Shown: positions 37,940 to 46,402 of the stretch, piece after piece
Position numbering within the stretch: the stretch's first letter is position 1
Layout of the letters: the number at the start of each line of letters is the position of its first letter
From: Terasakiella sp. SH-1
Lineage (GTDB): Bacteria; Pseudomonadota; Alphaproteobacteria; Rhodospirillales; Terasakiellaceae
Assembly: GCF_004564135.1 (NCBI RefSeq)
Contig: NZ_CP038255.1
Coordinates: 3,707,501 to 3,771,500, forward strand
Direction: 5' to 3'
DNA: 64,000 nucleotides
The notes under the pieces: model-generated
What the model saw: only the letters and a program-made list of their open reading frames with translations
Told to the model about the DNA's origin: nothing
Databases searched by the model: none
Position numbers and translations under genes: made by a program

Positions 37940-38602
37940 ATGACCTATGTTCTGCCGTTATGGACCCCGCCAGCTTTAGATATCCAAGGCAGTGATGCGC
38001 TGTTTCCCATTCGCCGTGTTCATTGTGTGGCGAAGAATTATGGCGACCATATCCGCGAAATGGGGGGCGATCCGCAAAAGGTCAAACCCAAATTCTTTTC
38101 CAAGTCCGCCCATGCAGTGGTTGGCGGACGTGATGAAGTTTCCATCGACTATCCATTGGCAACGCAGGACCTGCACTATGAGGTTGAACTGGTCGTTGCC
38201 TTGGGGGAGGGGGCTGAGATTTTTGGCTATGGCATCGGTATTGATTTCACCAAACGCGATATTCAGGCCGAAGCCAAGAAAAACGCCATGCCGTGGGATA
38301 CATCGAAAAACTTCACAGGCGCTGCAGCGGTTTCACAGCTCACCCCCTTTGATAAAATAGGCGAGATGACTGAAGGGGCGATTAGCCTGTCTGTGAATGG
38401 TGAGGTGCGTCAAGCAGGAAACCTTAATCAAATGATCTATAATGTGCGTGAAATTATGGATCATTTGAATGGCTATGACGTTTTATTACCCGGTGACATT
38501 ATTTTTACAGGCACGCCAGCAGGTGTCGGCGCCGTTGAAAAAGGTGATGTCATGAGCTGCCAGATTGAAGGTTTGTCTGATTTTACGGTGAAGTTGGTCT
38601 GA
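37940..38602 (+). CDS. Fumarylacetoacetate hydrolase family protein (fumarylpyruvate hydrolase-like)
   Basis: Metal-dependent C-C bond hydrolase or isomerase, 220 residues. The metal ligands are visible as E81 and E83 in HYEVELV and D102 in GIDFTKRDIQ; LLPGDIIFTGTPAGVG is also a hallmark of the family. The short length and sequence resemble fumarylpyruvate hydrolase of gentisate degradation or oxaloacetate decarboxylase FAHD1. GGAG is 7 bases before the ATG. It faces a MarR gene and overlaps a lipoprotein gene downstream by the stop/start TGATG. The exact substrate is open. Confidence 0.87.
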   Translation: MTYVLPLWTPPALDIQGSDALFPIRRVHCVAKNYGDHIREMGGDPQKVKPKFFSKSAHAVVGGRDEVSIDYPLATQDLHYEVELVVALGEGAEIFGYGIGIDFTKRDIQAEAKKNAMPWDTSKNFTGAAAVSQLTPFDKIGEMTEGAISLSVNGEVRQAGNLNQMIYNVREIMDHLNGYDVLLPGDIIFTGTPAGVGAVEKGDVMSCQIEGLSDFTVKLV

Positions 38603-38889
38603 TGCGTGCGTTGATTATATTTTCACTGCTTCTTTTTGTAAGTGGTTGTATGGGCGCATCGACGCCGACCTATTGGCAGCATAAAACCATCCCGTCTTCA
38701 CAATGGCGCAATGACCAAAATCGCTGCAAACGTGCTGTGGATAAACATTTGAGCCTAAACAAGCGCTATCATGCCGATCAAGGGCTTAATCATTATGATG
38801 AGCAGATGCGGCTTTATGATGTGGGCAAGAAACAAAAGAAACTGGTGGCAACCTGCATGCGGAAACTTGGCTATGTGCCTGTGAATTAG
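38602..38889 (+). CDS. Small predicted lipoprotein
   Basis: 95-residue secreted protein. The signal peptide ends in the lipobox VSGC, giving a mature lipoprotein starting at about Cys16. The rest is basic with YWQHKTIPSSQWRNDQNRCKRA and a second Cys pair, and shows no recognised domain. Its ATG overlaps the stop codon of the FAH hydrolase gene (TGATG), so translation is coupled. It is followed closely by a copy of the dispersed repeat that forms the end of arsJ on the other strand. Function is unknown. Confidence 0.65.
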   Translation: MRALIIFSLLLFVSGCMGASTPTYWQHKTIPSSQWRNDQNRCKRAVDKHLSLNKRYHADQGLNHYDEQMRLYDVGKKQKKLVATCMRKLGYVPVN

Positions 38890-38894
38890 GGGGA

Positions 38895-38959
38895 GGGCTT
38901 CGCGCAGGCGGGGAGCTTTTTTCAATTTGGAGAAGATCCCCGATCAAGCCGGGGGTGAC
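38895..38959. repeat. Dispersed palindromic repeat, copy G (overlaps the end of arsJ)
   Basis: Related to the other copies: GGGCTTCGCGCAGGCGGGGA on the left, AT-rich centre, then GATCCCC and CCGGGGGTGAC on the right. The right arm covers the last codons and the TGA of arsJ (minus strand, stop at 38944). Confidence 0.6.
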
Positions 38960-40167
38960 GCGCCAGTTTCTTTCTTTGGTAAGAACATTACACTGCTTGC
39001 GGCAATCAGGACCATAAGGGCAGAAACAGCCAGACAGGCTTCCAATCCGGCCATTTGATAGACCAGTCCGGACAGCAATGTACCGAGCAAACGCCCAACC
39101 GCATTGGCCATATAATAAAACCCGACGCTTAAGGATACTTTGTCGGCATCACTATAAGCCACAATCAAGAAAGAATGGACGGATGAATTAACCGCAAAAA
39201 CCAATGCAAAAAGCAGAAGGCCAGAGATCAAAGTCCAGGTGATATAGTCAGGATAATAATGGCAAGCTGCTGCCAGACTGGCAGGCAGAATAAACAATAT
39301 AAAGCCCCAAGCTGTGGCAGCGCGTGCTCCGCTTGGGGCATCTGTGGTTTTGCGTGTGATTTTGGGAACAGCGGCCTGAATAATACCGTAGCCTACAATC
39401 CAGGCCGCCATGAACAGGCCGATTTCATCAAAGGACCAGCCAAGCTTTTCAGCAAAGAAAATCGGTACCCCCACCACAAACCAGACATCGCGTGAAGCAA
39501 ACAGGAAAATCCGCGCAAAAGAGAGAATGTTGATCTCCCGGGATTTGGAAAACAGGTCTTTGCCGGTGATCTTGGATTTGGCTTTGCCCAGTTCTCCTTG
39601 AACGGCGGCAACGGCAAAGATCAAAATAAGGGCAAGGGCACCTGCCATGGACCAAAGGGCCATCTGAAAGCCCAGAACTTCCAGTAAGACCCCACCAAGG
39701 AAGAACCCTACCCCTTTCAGGGCATTTTTTGATCCGGTCAGAAGCGAGACCCATTTAAACAGCAATCCTTCATCAGCCACTACCAGTTTGACAGCGCTTT
39801 TGGAGGACATTTTTGTCAAGTCCTTGGCGACGCCGCTTAGGGCTTGTGCGCCCATGACATAGGCAACGGATAGGGAAAGTGCCCAGCCATCCTGCAACAT
39901 CGACAGCATGGAAAGAGCAATGATCTGAATCGTTAAACCTGCAAACAGGGTCAGGCGCAGGCCGAAACGCGCACCGATCCAGCCGCCGATAAAATTGGTG
40001 ACAATCCCCATGGCTTCATAAAGAAGGAAGAGAAAAGCCAAGTCCAGCGGCGTGTAGCCCAAATGATGAAAGTGCAGCAACACCAACATCCTCAAAGCCC
40101 CGTCAGACAGGGTAAAGCCCCAATAGCTGGCTGTTATGCAGGCATAATTTTTCAGATCACGGGTCAT
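38944..40167 (-). CDS. arsJ: Organoarsenical efflux MFS permease ArsJ
   Basis: Twelve-helix MFS transporter, 407 residues, beginning [20 protein letters not shown]. It is the ArsJ branch, recognised mainly from the company it keeps: a GAPDH gene directly upstream with a 4-base overlap, and an arsR gene at the head of the operon. In characterised systems the GAPDH makes 1-arseno-3-phosphoglycerate from arsenate and glyceraldehyde-3-phosphate, and ArsJ exports it, where it decays to arsenate. Its last codons lie within a dispersed repeat. A general MFS function cannot be excluded from sequence alone. Confidence 0.88.
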   Translation of the reverse strand: MTRDLKNYACITASYWGFTLSDGALRMLVLLHFHHLGYTPLDLAFLFLLYEAMGIVTNFIGGWIGARFGLRLTLFAGLTIQIIALSMLSMLQDGWALSLSVAYVMGAQALSGVAKDLTKMSSKSAVKLVVADEGLLFKWVSLLTGSKNALKGVGFFLGGVLLEVLGFQMALWSMAGALALILIFAVAAVQGELGKAKSKITGKDLFSKSREINILSFARIFLFASRDVWFVVGVPIFFAEKLGWSFDEIGLFMAAWIVGYGIIQAAVPKITRKTTDAPSGARAATAWGFILFILPASLAAACHYYPDYITWTLISGLLLFALVFAVNSSVHSFLIVAYSDADKVSLSVGFYYMANAVGRLLGTLLSGLVYQMAGLEACLAVSALMVLIAASSVMFLPKKETGASPPA

Positions 40168-41174
40168 GGTTTTTTGGCAATCATTTTAGCAATGTCCATC
40201 ATGCGGTTCACATAACCCCACTCGTTATCGTACCAGAGATAAACCTTCAAATGGGTGCCATCGACCACCACTGTACTTGGCCCATCCACAATGACGGAGC
40301 GGGCATCGGTGGTGAAATCGGTTGAAACCAGCGGTCGTTTCTCAAAACCAAGGATGCCTTTTAATTCTCCCTTGGCGGCTTCTTCAAACAAGGTATTGAC
40401 TTCTTCAGCGGTGATTTCACGCTTCATTTCAAATACAAAGTCGGTGAGTGATCCGGTCAGTAGCGGCACGCGCACCGCATGGCCGTCCAGCTTGCCTTTC
40501 AGTTCCGGATAGATTACGGCGACAGCGGTGGCTGACCCGGTTGTGGTTGGCACCAGTGAATTGACCCCGGAACGTGCCCGACGCAAGTCTTTATGGGGGC
40601 TATCAACGATCACCTGTGTATTGGTCAAATCATGAATGGTGGTGAAAGAGCCCCGCTCAATCCCGATTTTTTCATGCAGCACCTTAATGGCTGGCGCAAT
40701 ACAGTTTGTCGTACAGGAAGCTGCTGTGATGATATTGTGTGTATCGGCCTGATAAAGGTGTTCGTTCACTCCATAGACCAAGTTCAGTGCCCCATCTGTT
40801 TTAACGGGGCAGGCCACCAGAACCTTTTTCACCCCTGTATCAAAGAAAGGCTGCAGCAATTCATCAGTGCGGTATTTGCCTGAACATTCCAGCAAAAGAT
40901 CAATACCCAGTTCCCCCCAATTGAGGGCATCAGGGGCTGTTTCTTCACTGAATGACAATTCTTTTCCATCAATGATCATCTTGTTGTCTCTGGTGGAAAC
41001 CTCATGATCCCATCTGCCATGTACGGTATCAAATTGCAGCAAATGAGCGGCACATTCCAACCCTGCTTTTGGCTCATTGATATGAACAAATTCAATACCC
41101 GGCGTGTTCCAGCCTGCACGTAAAACCAGTTTCCCCATACGGCCAAACCCGTTGATGGCAACTCTTAAGGTCAT
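40164..41174 (-). CDS. ArsJ-associated glyceraldehyde-3-phosphate dehydrogenase
   Basis: Type I GAPDH, 336 residues, with the NAD loop [14 protein letters not shown], catalytic Cys154 in SCTTNC, and [12 protein letters not shown] near the C-terminus. In the arsR-gap-arsJ context it should use arsenate in place of phosphate and make 1-arseno-3-phosphoglycerate for ArsJ to export. It overlaps arsJ by 4 bases (ATGA) and starts 12 bases after arsR. This is not necessarily the main glycolytic GAPDH of the cell. Confidence 0.9.
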   Translation of the reverse strand: MTLRVAINGFGRMGKLVLRAGWNTPGIEFVHINEPKAGLECAAHLLQFDTVHGRWDHEVSTRDNKMIIDGKELSFSEETAPDALNWGELGIDLLLECSGKYRTDELLQPFFDTGVKKVLVACPVKTDGALNLVYGVNEHLYQADTHNIITAASCTTNCIAPAIKVLHEKIGIERGSFTTIHDLTNTQVIVDSPHKDLRRARSGVNSLVPTTTGSATAVAVIYPELKGKLDGHAVRVPLLTGSLTDFVFEMKREITAEEVNTLFEEAAKGELKGILGFEKRPLVSTDFTTDARSVIVDGPSTVVVDGTHLKVYLWYDNEWGYVNRMMDIAKMIAKKP

Positions 41175-41186
41175 GTCTTTTCTTCC

Positions 41187-41489
41187 TTATCGACAGAGGT
41201 CGGGATTTCCCTCACAGCATTCTTCAGAAAGAAATGCGATCAGGGTGTTCATTTTTTCAAAATTGGCGACATAAATCAGCGAACGCGATTTACGGTGGCG
41301 TTCAATTAAGCCACAGCTGCGCATCTGGTTCAGGTGATGAGACAGGGTGGAGGCCGTGATTTCACATGCTTTGGCAATATCACCTGCACTTGCCCCGCTT
41401 GGCCCTAGTTTGACCAGATGGCGAAAAATTTTCAGCCGCGCTTCATAGGATAGCGCTGCCAGCATTTCTGTTGCATTATTAATTTCCAT
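41187..41489 (-). CDS. arsR: ArsR-family arsenic-responsive repressor
   Basis: Winged-helix repressor of 100 residues. The recognition helix region is CEITASTLSHHLNQMRSCG. A C-terminal ECCEGNPDLCR places Cys91, Cys92 and Cys99 close together, matching the three-Cys C-terminal As(III) site known from the Acidithiobacillus ferrooxidans type ArsR rather than the classical helix-3 CxC site. No Shine-Dalgarno is visible before the ATG; together with the promoter position this suggests a leaderless transcript. It heads the gap-arsJ operon. Confidence 0.9.
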   Translation of the reverse strand: MEINNATEMLAALSYEARLKIFRHLVKLGPSGASAGDIAKACEITASTLSHHLNQMRSCGLIERHRKSRSLIYVANFEKMNTLIAFLSEECCEGNPDLCR

Positions 41490-41523
41490 ATTTCGACAAT
41501 AATTGAAATAATGAAAAGATCAA
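41490..41523 (-). promoter_or_regulatory. Candidate arsR promoter overlapping an imperfect operator dyad
   Basis: On the minus strand, TTGATC (41523-41518), a 16-base spacer and TATTGT (41501-41496) form a sigma-70-like promoter. ATTTC (41490-41494) and GAAAT (41505-41509) form an inverted repeat over the -10 box. The predicted transcription start is close to the arsR ATG at 41489. Confidence 0.5.
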
Positions 41524-41585
41524 GTGACAATTCGATGATGTTTCCCCTAAAACATATAAAGGAACAAGCCGAAAGGAGCCCCTTT

Positions 41586-42104
41586 ATGATTCCGCGTATT
41601 TATCTGGCTGGACCGGATGTGTTTTATCCTGACCCCTTTGTACAAAGTCGCCAGCTCAAAGAGATCTGTACAGCCCATGGAATGGAAGGGGTCTTTCCCA
41701 TGGATGCGGGCTTGGATATTTCACAGATGAGTAAGCATCAAGCAGCCCAGGCGATTTATCAGGCCAATATTGAACTGATAAATGGCTGTGATGGAATGAT
41801 TGCCAATATGGAAATGTTTCGTGGTCCCGGTATGGATGGCGGAACGGCGTTTGAAATGGGCTATGCCACAGCACGGGGCTTACCGGTTGTTGGCTATGGG
41901 GCTCGTTTGTCTTATCTGGAACGCACAGGTTCTTATTATCAGGGGCTGGAAAAACAGGGAGAGCTGGAGCTGGACCCGTCTGGCTTAACCGTGGAAGATT
42001 TTGATTTGGTCGACAATTTGATGATGGCTTGTTCTGCACATCAAATTGTTAAAACGGCACAAGAAGCTGTGATTGTGCTTAAGTCTCTCGTCTCAAAGGA
42101 TTGA
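41586..42104 (+). CDS. Nucleoside 2-deoxyribosyltransferase
   Basis: Transfers or hydrolyses the N-glycosidic bond of deoxyribonucleosides. The 172 residues start MIPRIYLAGPDVFYPDPF, the typical N-terminal phosphate/nucleoside loop, and contain DGMIANMEMFRGPGMDGGTAFEMGYA with the catalytic Glu. The frame opens at ATG 41511, but AAAGGAG is 7 bases before ATG 41586 and the shorter form fits the family. It is divergent from arsR and overlaps the next, convergent gene by 26 bases. It may salvage nucleosides or clean up damaged ones. Confidence 0.88.
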   Translation: MIPRIYLAGPDVFYPDPFVQSRQLKEICTAHGMEGVFPMDAGLDISQMSKHQAAQAIYQANIELINGCDGMIANMEMFRGPGMDGGTAFEMGYATARGLPVVGYGARLSYLERTGSYYQGLEKQGELELDPSGLTVEDFDLVDNLMMACSAHQIVKTAQEAVIVLKSLVSKD

Positions 42105-43365
42105 TGAAACAAAAATAAAATCCCAGCACCAACCCAAGGATGATCAGGGTGATCACAGGGCTAAACAGGGTGATGAGTGTGCCATGTCCCAAGCCGCTGT
42201 GTGCATAGATCAAGGCATGCCCCTGAATCATTAAGGCCCCATAGACGGCAATGGCACAAGGGGCGTTGAAAGCAGCACCTTTAACCCACATCCATAAACC
42301 AATAAAGCTTGTGGCGGCAGTTAATAAAAGCACAGCATAATGTAAGGCAAAGGGTTCAACCCAGATGCTGCGGTAATGTTCAACCGTGATGAATAAGAAC
42401 GCCAGCGGGTCCTGCACAATGCGGGCTGAGGCAATATCCATGCGAATGTCATCAACCGATTTCCCCAATAAAAAGGCGGCTTGTGTCATGGCGTTAACGG
42501 CAAAGTCTTGTCCGCTTTCTTCGATATGTTGGCCAAGTAACTGTTGACGATCTTTTGAAGCGGCGGTCTGCCAAATTTCTGTGCGGACAGGGGCCAGATC
42601 ATGTTCAATCTTGTGCCAAATTGCCGTCCTTGGGTCTTTGGGGGCATAGGGGGTGCTTTGCTGCGTTTCCATCAAGATGGTATTGGCGTAGATCTTGGCC
42701 GTTGCAGGGCGGAATTCATGGTTTTCATGCAGGGCGTTATAGGCAACCACCTCAATCCCGACAATGGCAAGGCAAAGGGTCAGGGGGATAAGAAGGGCCT
42801 TGGGAAAGGAACAATAGTTTTTCTTTCTGTTCAGGGGGGCTGCGATGAATAACAACAAGACATGGGCCAACCCATAAGGTTGCAGGGACAGGCCAATCCC
42901 GATCATAGCGCCAAAGCCACTGAGATTTAAAAAACGCGCCCGTCGAAAACAGGATAAGAGAAAACTTAGCGTCAGCAGGCTTGTCGTCACAAATAAGGAA
43001 TCGGTTGAAAGGCGAAAATGATATTCCAGCACAAAGGGATTGAGCGCAACCAGCAAAGCAACAGAAACCCCGAGAAAATGGCTGGCTGTGACCCTGAACA
43101 AGGTGACGGACAGATGGAGCAGCGCCAAAGCGAAAAGCCCAAGCTGCACGTAGGCTACAATAAGGGGGGCTGTTGAAAAAAATCTGATGATTTTGAGAAA
43201 AAAGGGATAGCCCAAGGAATGTTCTGGAGAAAAATCCAGATAGGCTTGCGAGCCATCAGCCAGAAGGTTCTGCCCCAAGGGGAGCTGCAGAACCAGAACT
43301 ATATACAGAAGGGGCATTAAAATATGCGCAAACCATCCACGTTTAGATAAATAGTTTCGATACAT
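42079..43365 (-). CDS. Polytopic membrane protein, GT-C glycosyltransferase-like
   Basis: 428-residue protein with about 9-11 hydrophobic helices and a soluble loop at about 220-310. The order (N-terminal helix, a short Asp-containing loop DFSPEHSLGYPFFLKII, then a string of helices) resembles GT-C membrane glycosyltransferases, but no conserved catalytic motif can be named with confidence. The frame opens at TTG 43383; ATG 43365 with GGGGA eight bases upstream is preferred. Its 3' end overlaps the deoxyribosyltransferase gene by 26 bases. Function is unresolved. Confidence 0.6.
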   Translation of the reverse strand: MYRNYLSKRGWFAHILMPLLYIVLVLQLPLGQNLLADGSQAYLDFSPEHSLGYPFFLKIIRFFSTAPLIVAYVQLGLFALALLHLSVTLFRVTASHFLGVSVALLVALNPFVLEYHFRLSTDSLFVTTSLLTLSFLLSCFRRARFLNLSGFGAMIGIGLSLQPYGLAHVLLLFIAAPLNRKKNYCSFPKALLIPLTLCLAIVGIEVVAYNALHENHEFRPATAKIYANTILMETQQSTPYAPKDPRTAIWHKIEHDLAPVRTEIWQTAASKDRQQLLGQHIEESGQDFAVNAMTQAAFLLGKSVDDIRMDIASARIVQDPLAFLFITVEHYRSIWVEPFALHYAVLLLTAATSFIGLWMWVKGAAFNAPCAIAVYGALMIQGHALIYAHSGLGHGTLITLFSPVITLIILGLVLGFYFCFINPLRRET

Positions 43366-43426
43366 ATGTTTGATCCCCTGCAACAGCTATAACACTCTGC
43401 CTAAATAAAGCTTAAAAAGCAAGCAA

Positions 43427-44215
43427 TTAGGCGTGTTTTTGGATGAAATCAGCCATTGCTTTAAGAACAGTTTCTTGAGATTGGTGATGGGGGATATGGG
43501 CACAGTCAGGCACCATCAAGGGTGTAGCGGCCCCTGAAGAATTTTCTACAATGGATTGTACTTGTTTTTGGGTACCGTATTCATCCTCAATACCCTGAAT
43601 GACCAAAAGGGGACATTCAATGTTTGGTAACAGGTTTTCCATATTCCAATGGGCAAAGGCCGGGGTAAGCCAGGTTTCATACCAGCCGCGAAAAGCTTTG
43701 TCGGTGTTATCTCCGTGATAGCGTTCCAGTTTTGATTTTAAGTCTGCCTTGAAATAAAGTTCTCCGGCGTCACGGATACCTTTTAAGGTGACATCTTCGA
43801 CAAAGACATGGGCAGCTTCGGTAATGGCACCAGATAATGAATGGGGGTAATGAGCGGCATAAACCAGTGCAATTGACCCGCCATCACTGTGACCAATCAG
43901 AAACGGATTTTTGATACCTGCTTCTGTTAAGACGCTGGGTAAGACATCACGACCTTCACGTTCCAGATAGTCTAGGGGGCGGGGAACCAGGCCAAGGGGG
44001 GAAGATTTGCCAAACCCAACGCGTTCATAAACAAAACCGTTTAAGCCACAGGCTTCACAGAGCTTTTCTGGAAAGTCTTTCCATAATTCCAGACAGCCTA
44101 ACCCTTCATGAAGGAAAACCAGCGTAGGAGAAGCGGTGTTGGTTTGATCAAGGTAAATATGTTTTGTCCGTAAGGTCTGGGACTGAATCTGAATGTTTTG
44201 TTCAACGATTTTCAA
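43427..44215 (-). CDS. Alpha/beta hydrolase
   Basis: Soluble alpha/beta-hydrolase-fold enzyme of 262 residues. The nucleophile elbow is GHSDGG, the oxyanion loop FLHEGLGCLELWKDF is near residue 35, and DCAHIPHHQ supplies the catalytic His. An in-frame stop lies just upstream, so the only usable start is TTG 44215, without a clear ribosome site; the start is uncertain. Substrate unknown. It is monocistronic, between a membrane protein and a response regulator. Confidence 0.8.
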   Translation of the reverse strand: MKIVEQNIQIQSQTLRTKHIYLDQTNTASPTLVFLHEGLGCLELWKDFPEKLCEACGLNGFVYERVGFGKSSPLGLVPRPLDYLEREGRDVLPSVLTEAGIKNPFLIGHSDGGSIALVYAAHYPHSLSGAITEAAHVFVEDVTLKGIRDAGELYFKADLKSKLERYHGDNTDKAFRGWYETWLTPAFAHWNMENLLPNIECPLLVIQGIEDEYGTQKQVQSIVENSSGAATPLMVPDCAHIPHHQSQETVLKAMADFIQKHA

Positions 44216-44284
44216 GGGAGTAGCTCATACTGTTCAATAACTTTGTATGAATATACAACAGTTCGCCTATCGAACAATATGTTT

Positions 44285-44650
44285 TTAATGGGGGCGGTTT
44301 TCAAGAATATCGTTAATGGCCGTCAGCATGTCGTCGGGGCGAAAGGGTTTGGACAGGGCATTTCTGGCCCCGATGCTTTCGGCAAAAGCCAGCGGGTCAA
44401 AGCGATGTGAGGTGACGCCGCTCATGGCGATGACGGGAAAAGTGCCATTGATTTCCATGATGGTTTCAAAGCCACCGCGTTTGGGCATGAAAATATCAAT
44501 AAGGGCAAGATCAATCTGGGTATGTTTCGACAGTTCAAGGGCTTCATCCCCGTCGCTGGCACAAACCGTACGGAAACCTTTCATATCAAGGTAGCATCGC
44601 GTACTTTCAAGCACCATTGGGTCATCATCGACAACAAGGATCGTTTTCAT
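44285..44650 (-). CDS. Stand-alone response regulator receiver
   Basis: Single REC domain of 121 residues. It keeps DDD at the acidic pocket, the phospho-acceptor Asp in LIDIFMP, Ser in AMSGV and Lys in SKPF. With no output domain it should act like CheY or Spo0F through protein contacts. It lies 99 bases downstream of a histidine kinase gene on the same strand, which makes that kinase the likely phosphodonor. Confidence 0.88.
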   Translation of the reverse strand: MKTILVVDDDPMVLESTRCYLDMKGFRTVCASDGDEALELSKHTQIDLALIDIFMPKRGGFETIMEINGTFPVIAMSGVTSHRFDPLAFAESIGARNALSKPFRPDDMLTAINDILENRPH

Positions 44651-44749
44651 TTATTTTCCCATTGATAAAATTTGCGCAGATTATACTGACACGCACGTGA
44701 TAAAATACATCACCAAAATGGGTGAGGAAACAAAATAAAAGCGTGTAAT

Positions 44750-46255
44750 CTACATTAATGCCACTTGTGGGCGTGGTAGGGTGAAGTAAAATGTTGCGCC
44801 TTGCTGAATTTCCGATTCAGCCCAGATTTCTCCACCGTGGCGATGAATAATGCGTTGCACCGTGGCAAGGCCAATTCCAGTGCCTTCGAATTCCTTGGCA
44901 GAATGCAAGCGTTGGAAGGGGGTGAAAAGCTTGTCGGCATATTCCATATCAAATCCAGCCCCATTGTCCTGAATGCAATATGTATGTTCCTTATTTACTT
45001 CTGTGCAGGAAAAGCTGATTTCTGCTTTTTCTGTCTGACTGGTATATTTCCAGGCATTGGCGAAAAGATTTTCCAGTACGACCCGGATCAGGCGGCTGTC
45101 CCCATAGGCATCAAGAGCGGCTGGAATATTCACGCTGATGTTGCGTTCAGTATTTTCCCGGTGGAGTTCTGCGACGACCTCATGGGCAATTTGGGCGATG
45201 TTAAAGTCATCTCGCTGCATGTCTCCACGGGTTGTGCGTGACAGTTTCAACAGATCATTGATCAACTGTTCCATTCGTTCGGTCCCATGGTGAACCCGAT
45301 TAAGATAATGTTGGGCCTGTTGATCAAGCTGGTTGTGGAATTCGTCCTGTAAAATATTGCTAAAGCCACTGATCGTGCGAAGGGGGGCACGCAGGTCGTG
45401 GGAGACGGAATAGGTAAAAGCTTCCATTTCCTTGTTGGCGGCTTCCAGTTCACTGGTGCGCTGGCGTACTCGCTCTTCCAGTTTGAGGTTGAGATGGCGA
45501 ATGGTTGTTTGATTGCGTTTCAGTTCGTCTTCAATCAAAAAGCGCTGTTGCAGGGTATCATCAAAATCAATCAGGATACTGTTTAATTTTCGCACCAGAA
45601 GGCCCAGCTCATCATCACGATGACCCAGCGGGATATGCAGATGGGTCTTTCCCGGTTGGTTTGGGTCAATATGTGACAGATTTTGAATGGTTTGCATCAC
45701 CGGGCGACCCAGGGTGAAGTAAAATAAAAAGCCAAAAAAGATTGCGAGGGCAAAGTTACGCACAATCCCGGTTAAAATGACAAAACCTGCCCGGTCAATA
45801 AAATTCTGGGCGATGAGAAAACGATCCACCAGTACTCGCATTTCTCCAATCACCGTTGTCCCTCCAACGGAATAAAGTGCAACGGTATAGAGGTTTTGGT
45901 CGGTGCGGATCAATGGCCCCAGCCAGTCCATATTATGTTTAATTTGGGGGCGTTCCAGTGAGGCTAATTGTCGGCCAAAGTCATCATTAATCTGGGCAGA
46001 ATAGATCGGTTGATATTCAAACAACCCCTTCACCACACGCAAGGCCAGCTCGTTGTTCAGGCTATAGGCCGCCTGGGAAGCCGATTCTTTTGTTGTGTTG
46101 AGGACCTGATAAACCGTTTCATCAATGCGTTTTTGTTCGGAATAAAAGTCAAAGATGATTTGGCCGATAGAAATGATGATGCCAAGGATCAGGGCCACGA
46201 GAATGGCATTTCTCGTTTGGCGAAAGAACAGCCGATTGCTGAATTTTAAAGCCAT
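44750..46255 (-). CDS. Membrane sensor histidine kinase
   Basis: 501 residues. Helix 1 lies at about 17-38, a periplasmic domain at about 40-155, helix 2 at about 157-182, then a HAMP-like linker and a coiled coil. The kinase core has the phospho-accepting H286 in YSVSHDLRAPLRTI, N-box ENLFANAWKYT, DNGAGFDM, and GTGIGLATV. The H-box form is common in phytochrome-like and FixL-like kinases. The periplasmic part has no recognised domain. It is followed by a stand-alone receiver and preceded by hairpins downstream of rpoH. Confidence 0.88.
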   Translation of the reverse strand: MALKFSNRLFFRQTRNAILVALILGIIISIGQIIFDFYSEQKRIDETVYQVLNTTKESASQAAYSLNNELALRVVKGLFEYQPIYSAQINDDFGRQLASLERPQIKHNMDWLGPLIRTDQNLYTVALYSVGGTTVIGEMRVLVDRFLIAQNFIDRAGFVILTGIVRNFALAIFFGFLFYFTLGRPVMQTIQNLSHIDPNQPGKTHLHIPLGHRDDELGLLVRKLNSILIDFDDTLQQRFLIEDELKRNQTTIRHLNLKLEERVRQRTSELEAANKEMEAFTYSVSHDLRAPLRTISGFSNILQDEFHNQLDQQAQHYLNRVHHGTERMEQLINDLLKLSRTTRGDMQRDDFNIAQIAHEVVAELHRENTERNISVNIPAALDAYGDSRLIRVVLENLFANAWKYTSQTEKAEISFSCTEVNKEHTYCIQDNGAGFDMEYADKLFTPFQRLHSAKEFEGTGIGLATVQRIIHRHGGEIWAESEIQQGATFYFTLPRPQVALM

Positions 46256-46277
46256 AGGTCCCCTGAGCGCGTTTCTT

Positions 46278-46315
46278 CTTATCCTTATACTTTAGAAGTA
46301 AGTGTAGAGGATAAG
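46278..46315. other. Hairpin upstream of the histidine kinase start
   Basis: CTTATCC (46278-46284) pairs with GGATAAG (46309-46315) and, inside it, TACTT pairs with AAGTA around TAG. It lies 20-60 bases upstream of the kinase ATG and may affect its translation or end an upstream transcript. Confidence 0.4.
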
Positions 46316-46341
46316 TGCCAAGGGTGCAATTTGATATATGT

Positions 46342-46390
46342 ACTCCCTGGGATTGCGCCATTTTACAGGAACAATCCCAGGTTCGGGAGT
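46342..46390. other. Long interrupted hairpin between rpoH and the histidine kinase
   Basis: CCTGGGATTG (46346-46355, approximately) pairs perfectly with CAATCCCAGG (46372-46381), and outside it ACTCCC pairs with GGGAGT (46385-46390). It lies 12 bases after the rpoH stop on the minus strand. There is no T-run, so it may be an RNA-stability element or an imperfect terminator. Confidence 0.5.
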
Positions 46391-46402
46391 GTATGAAAGT
46401 CT

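Noticed and set aside
43427-44215. ATG 13 bases upstream of the hydrolase start
   Set aside because: It is in another frame and hits a stop after eight codons; the in-frame start is TTG with a stop codon just upstream.
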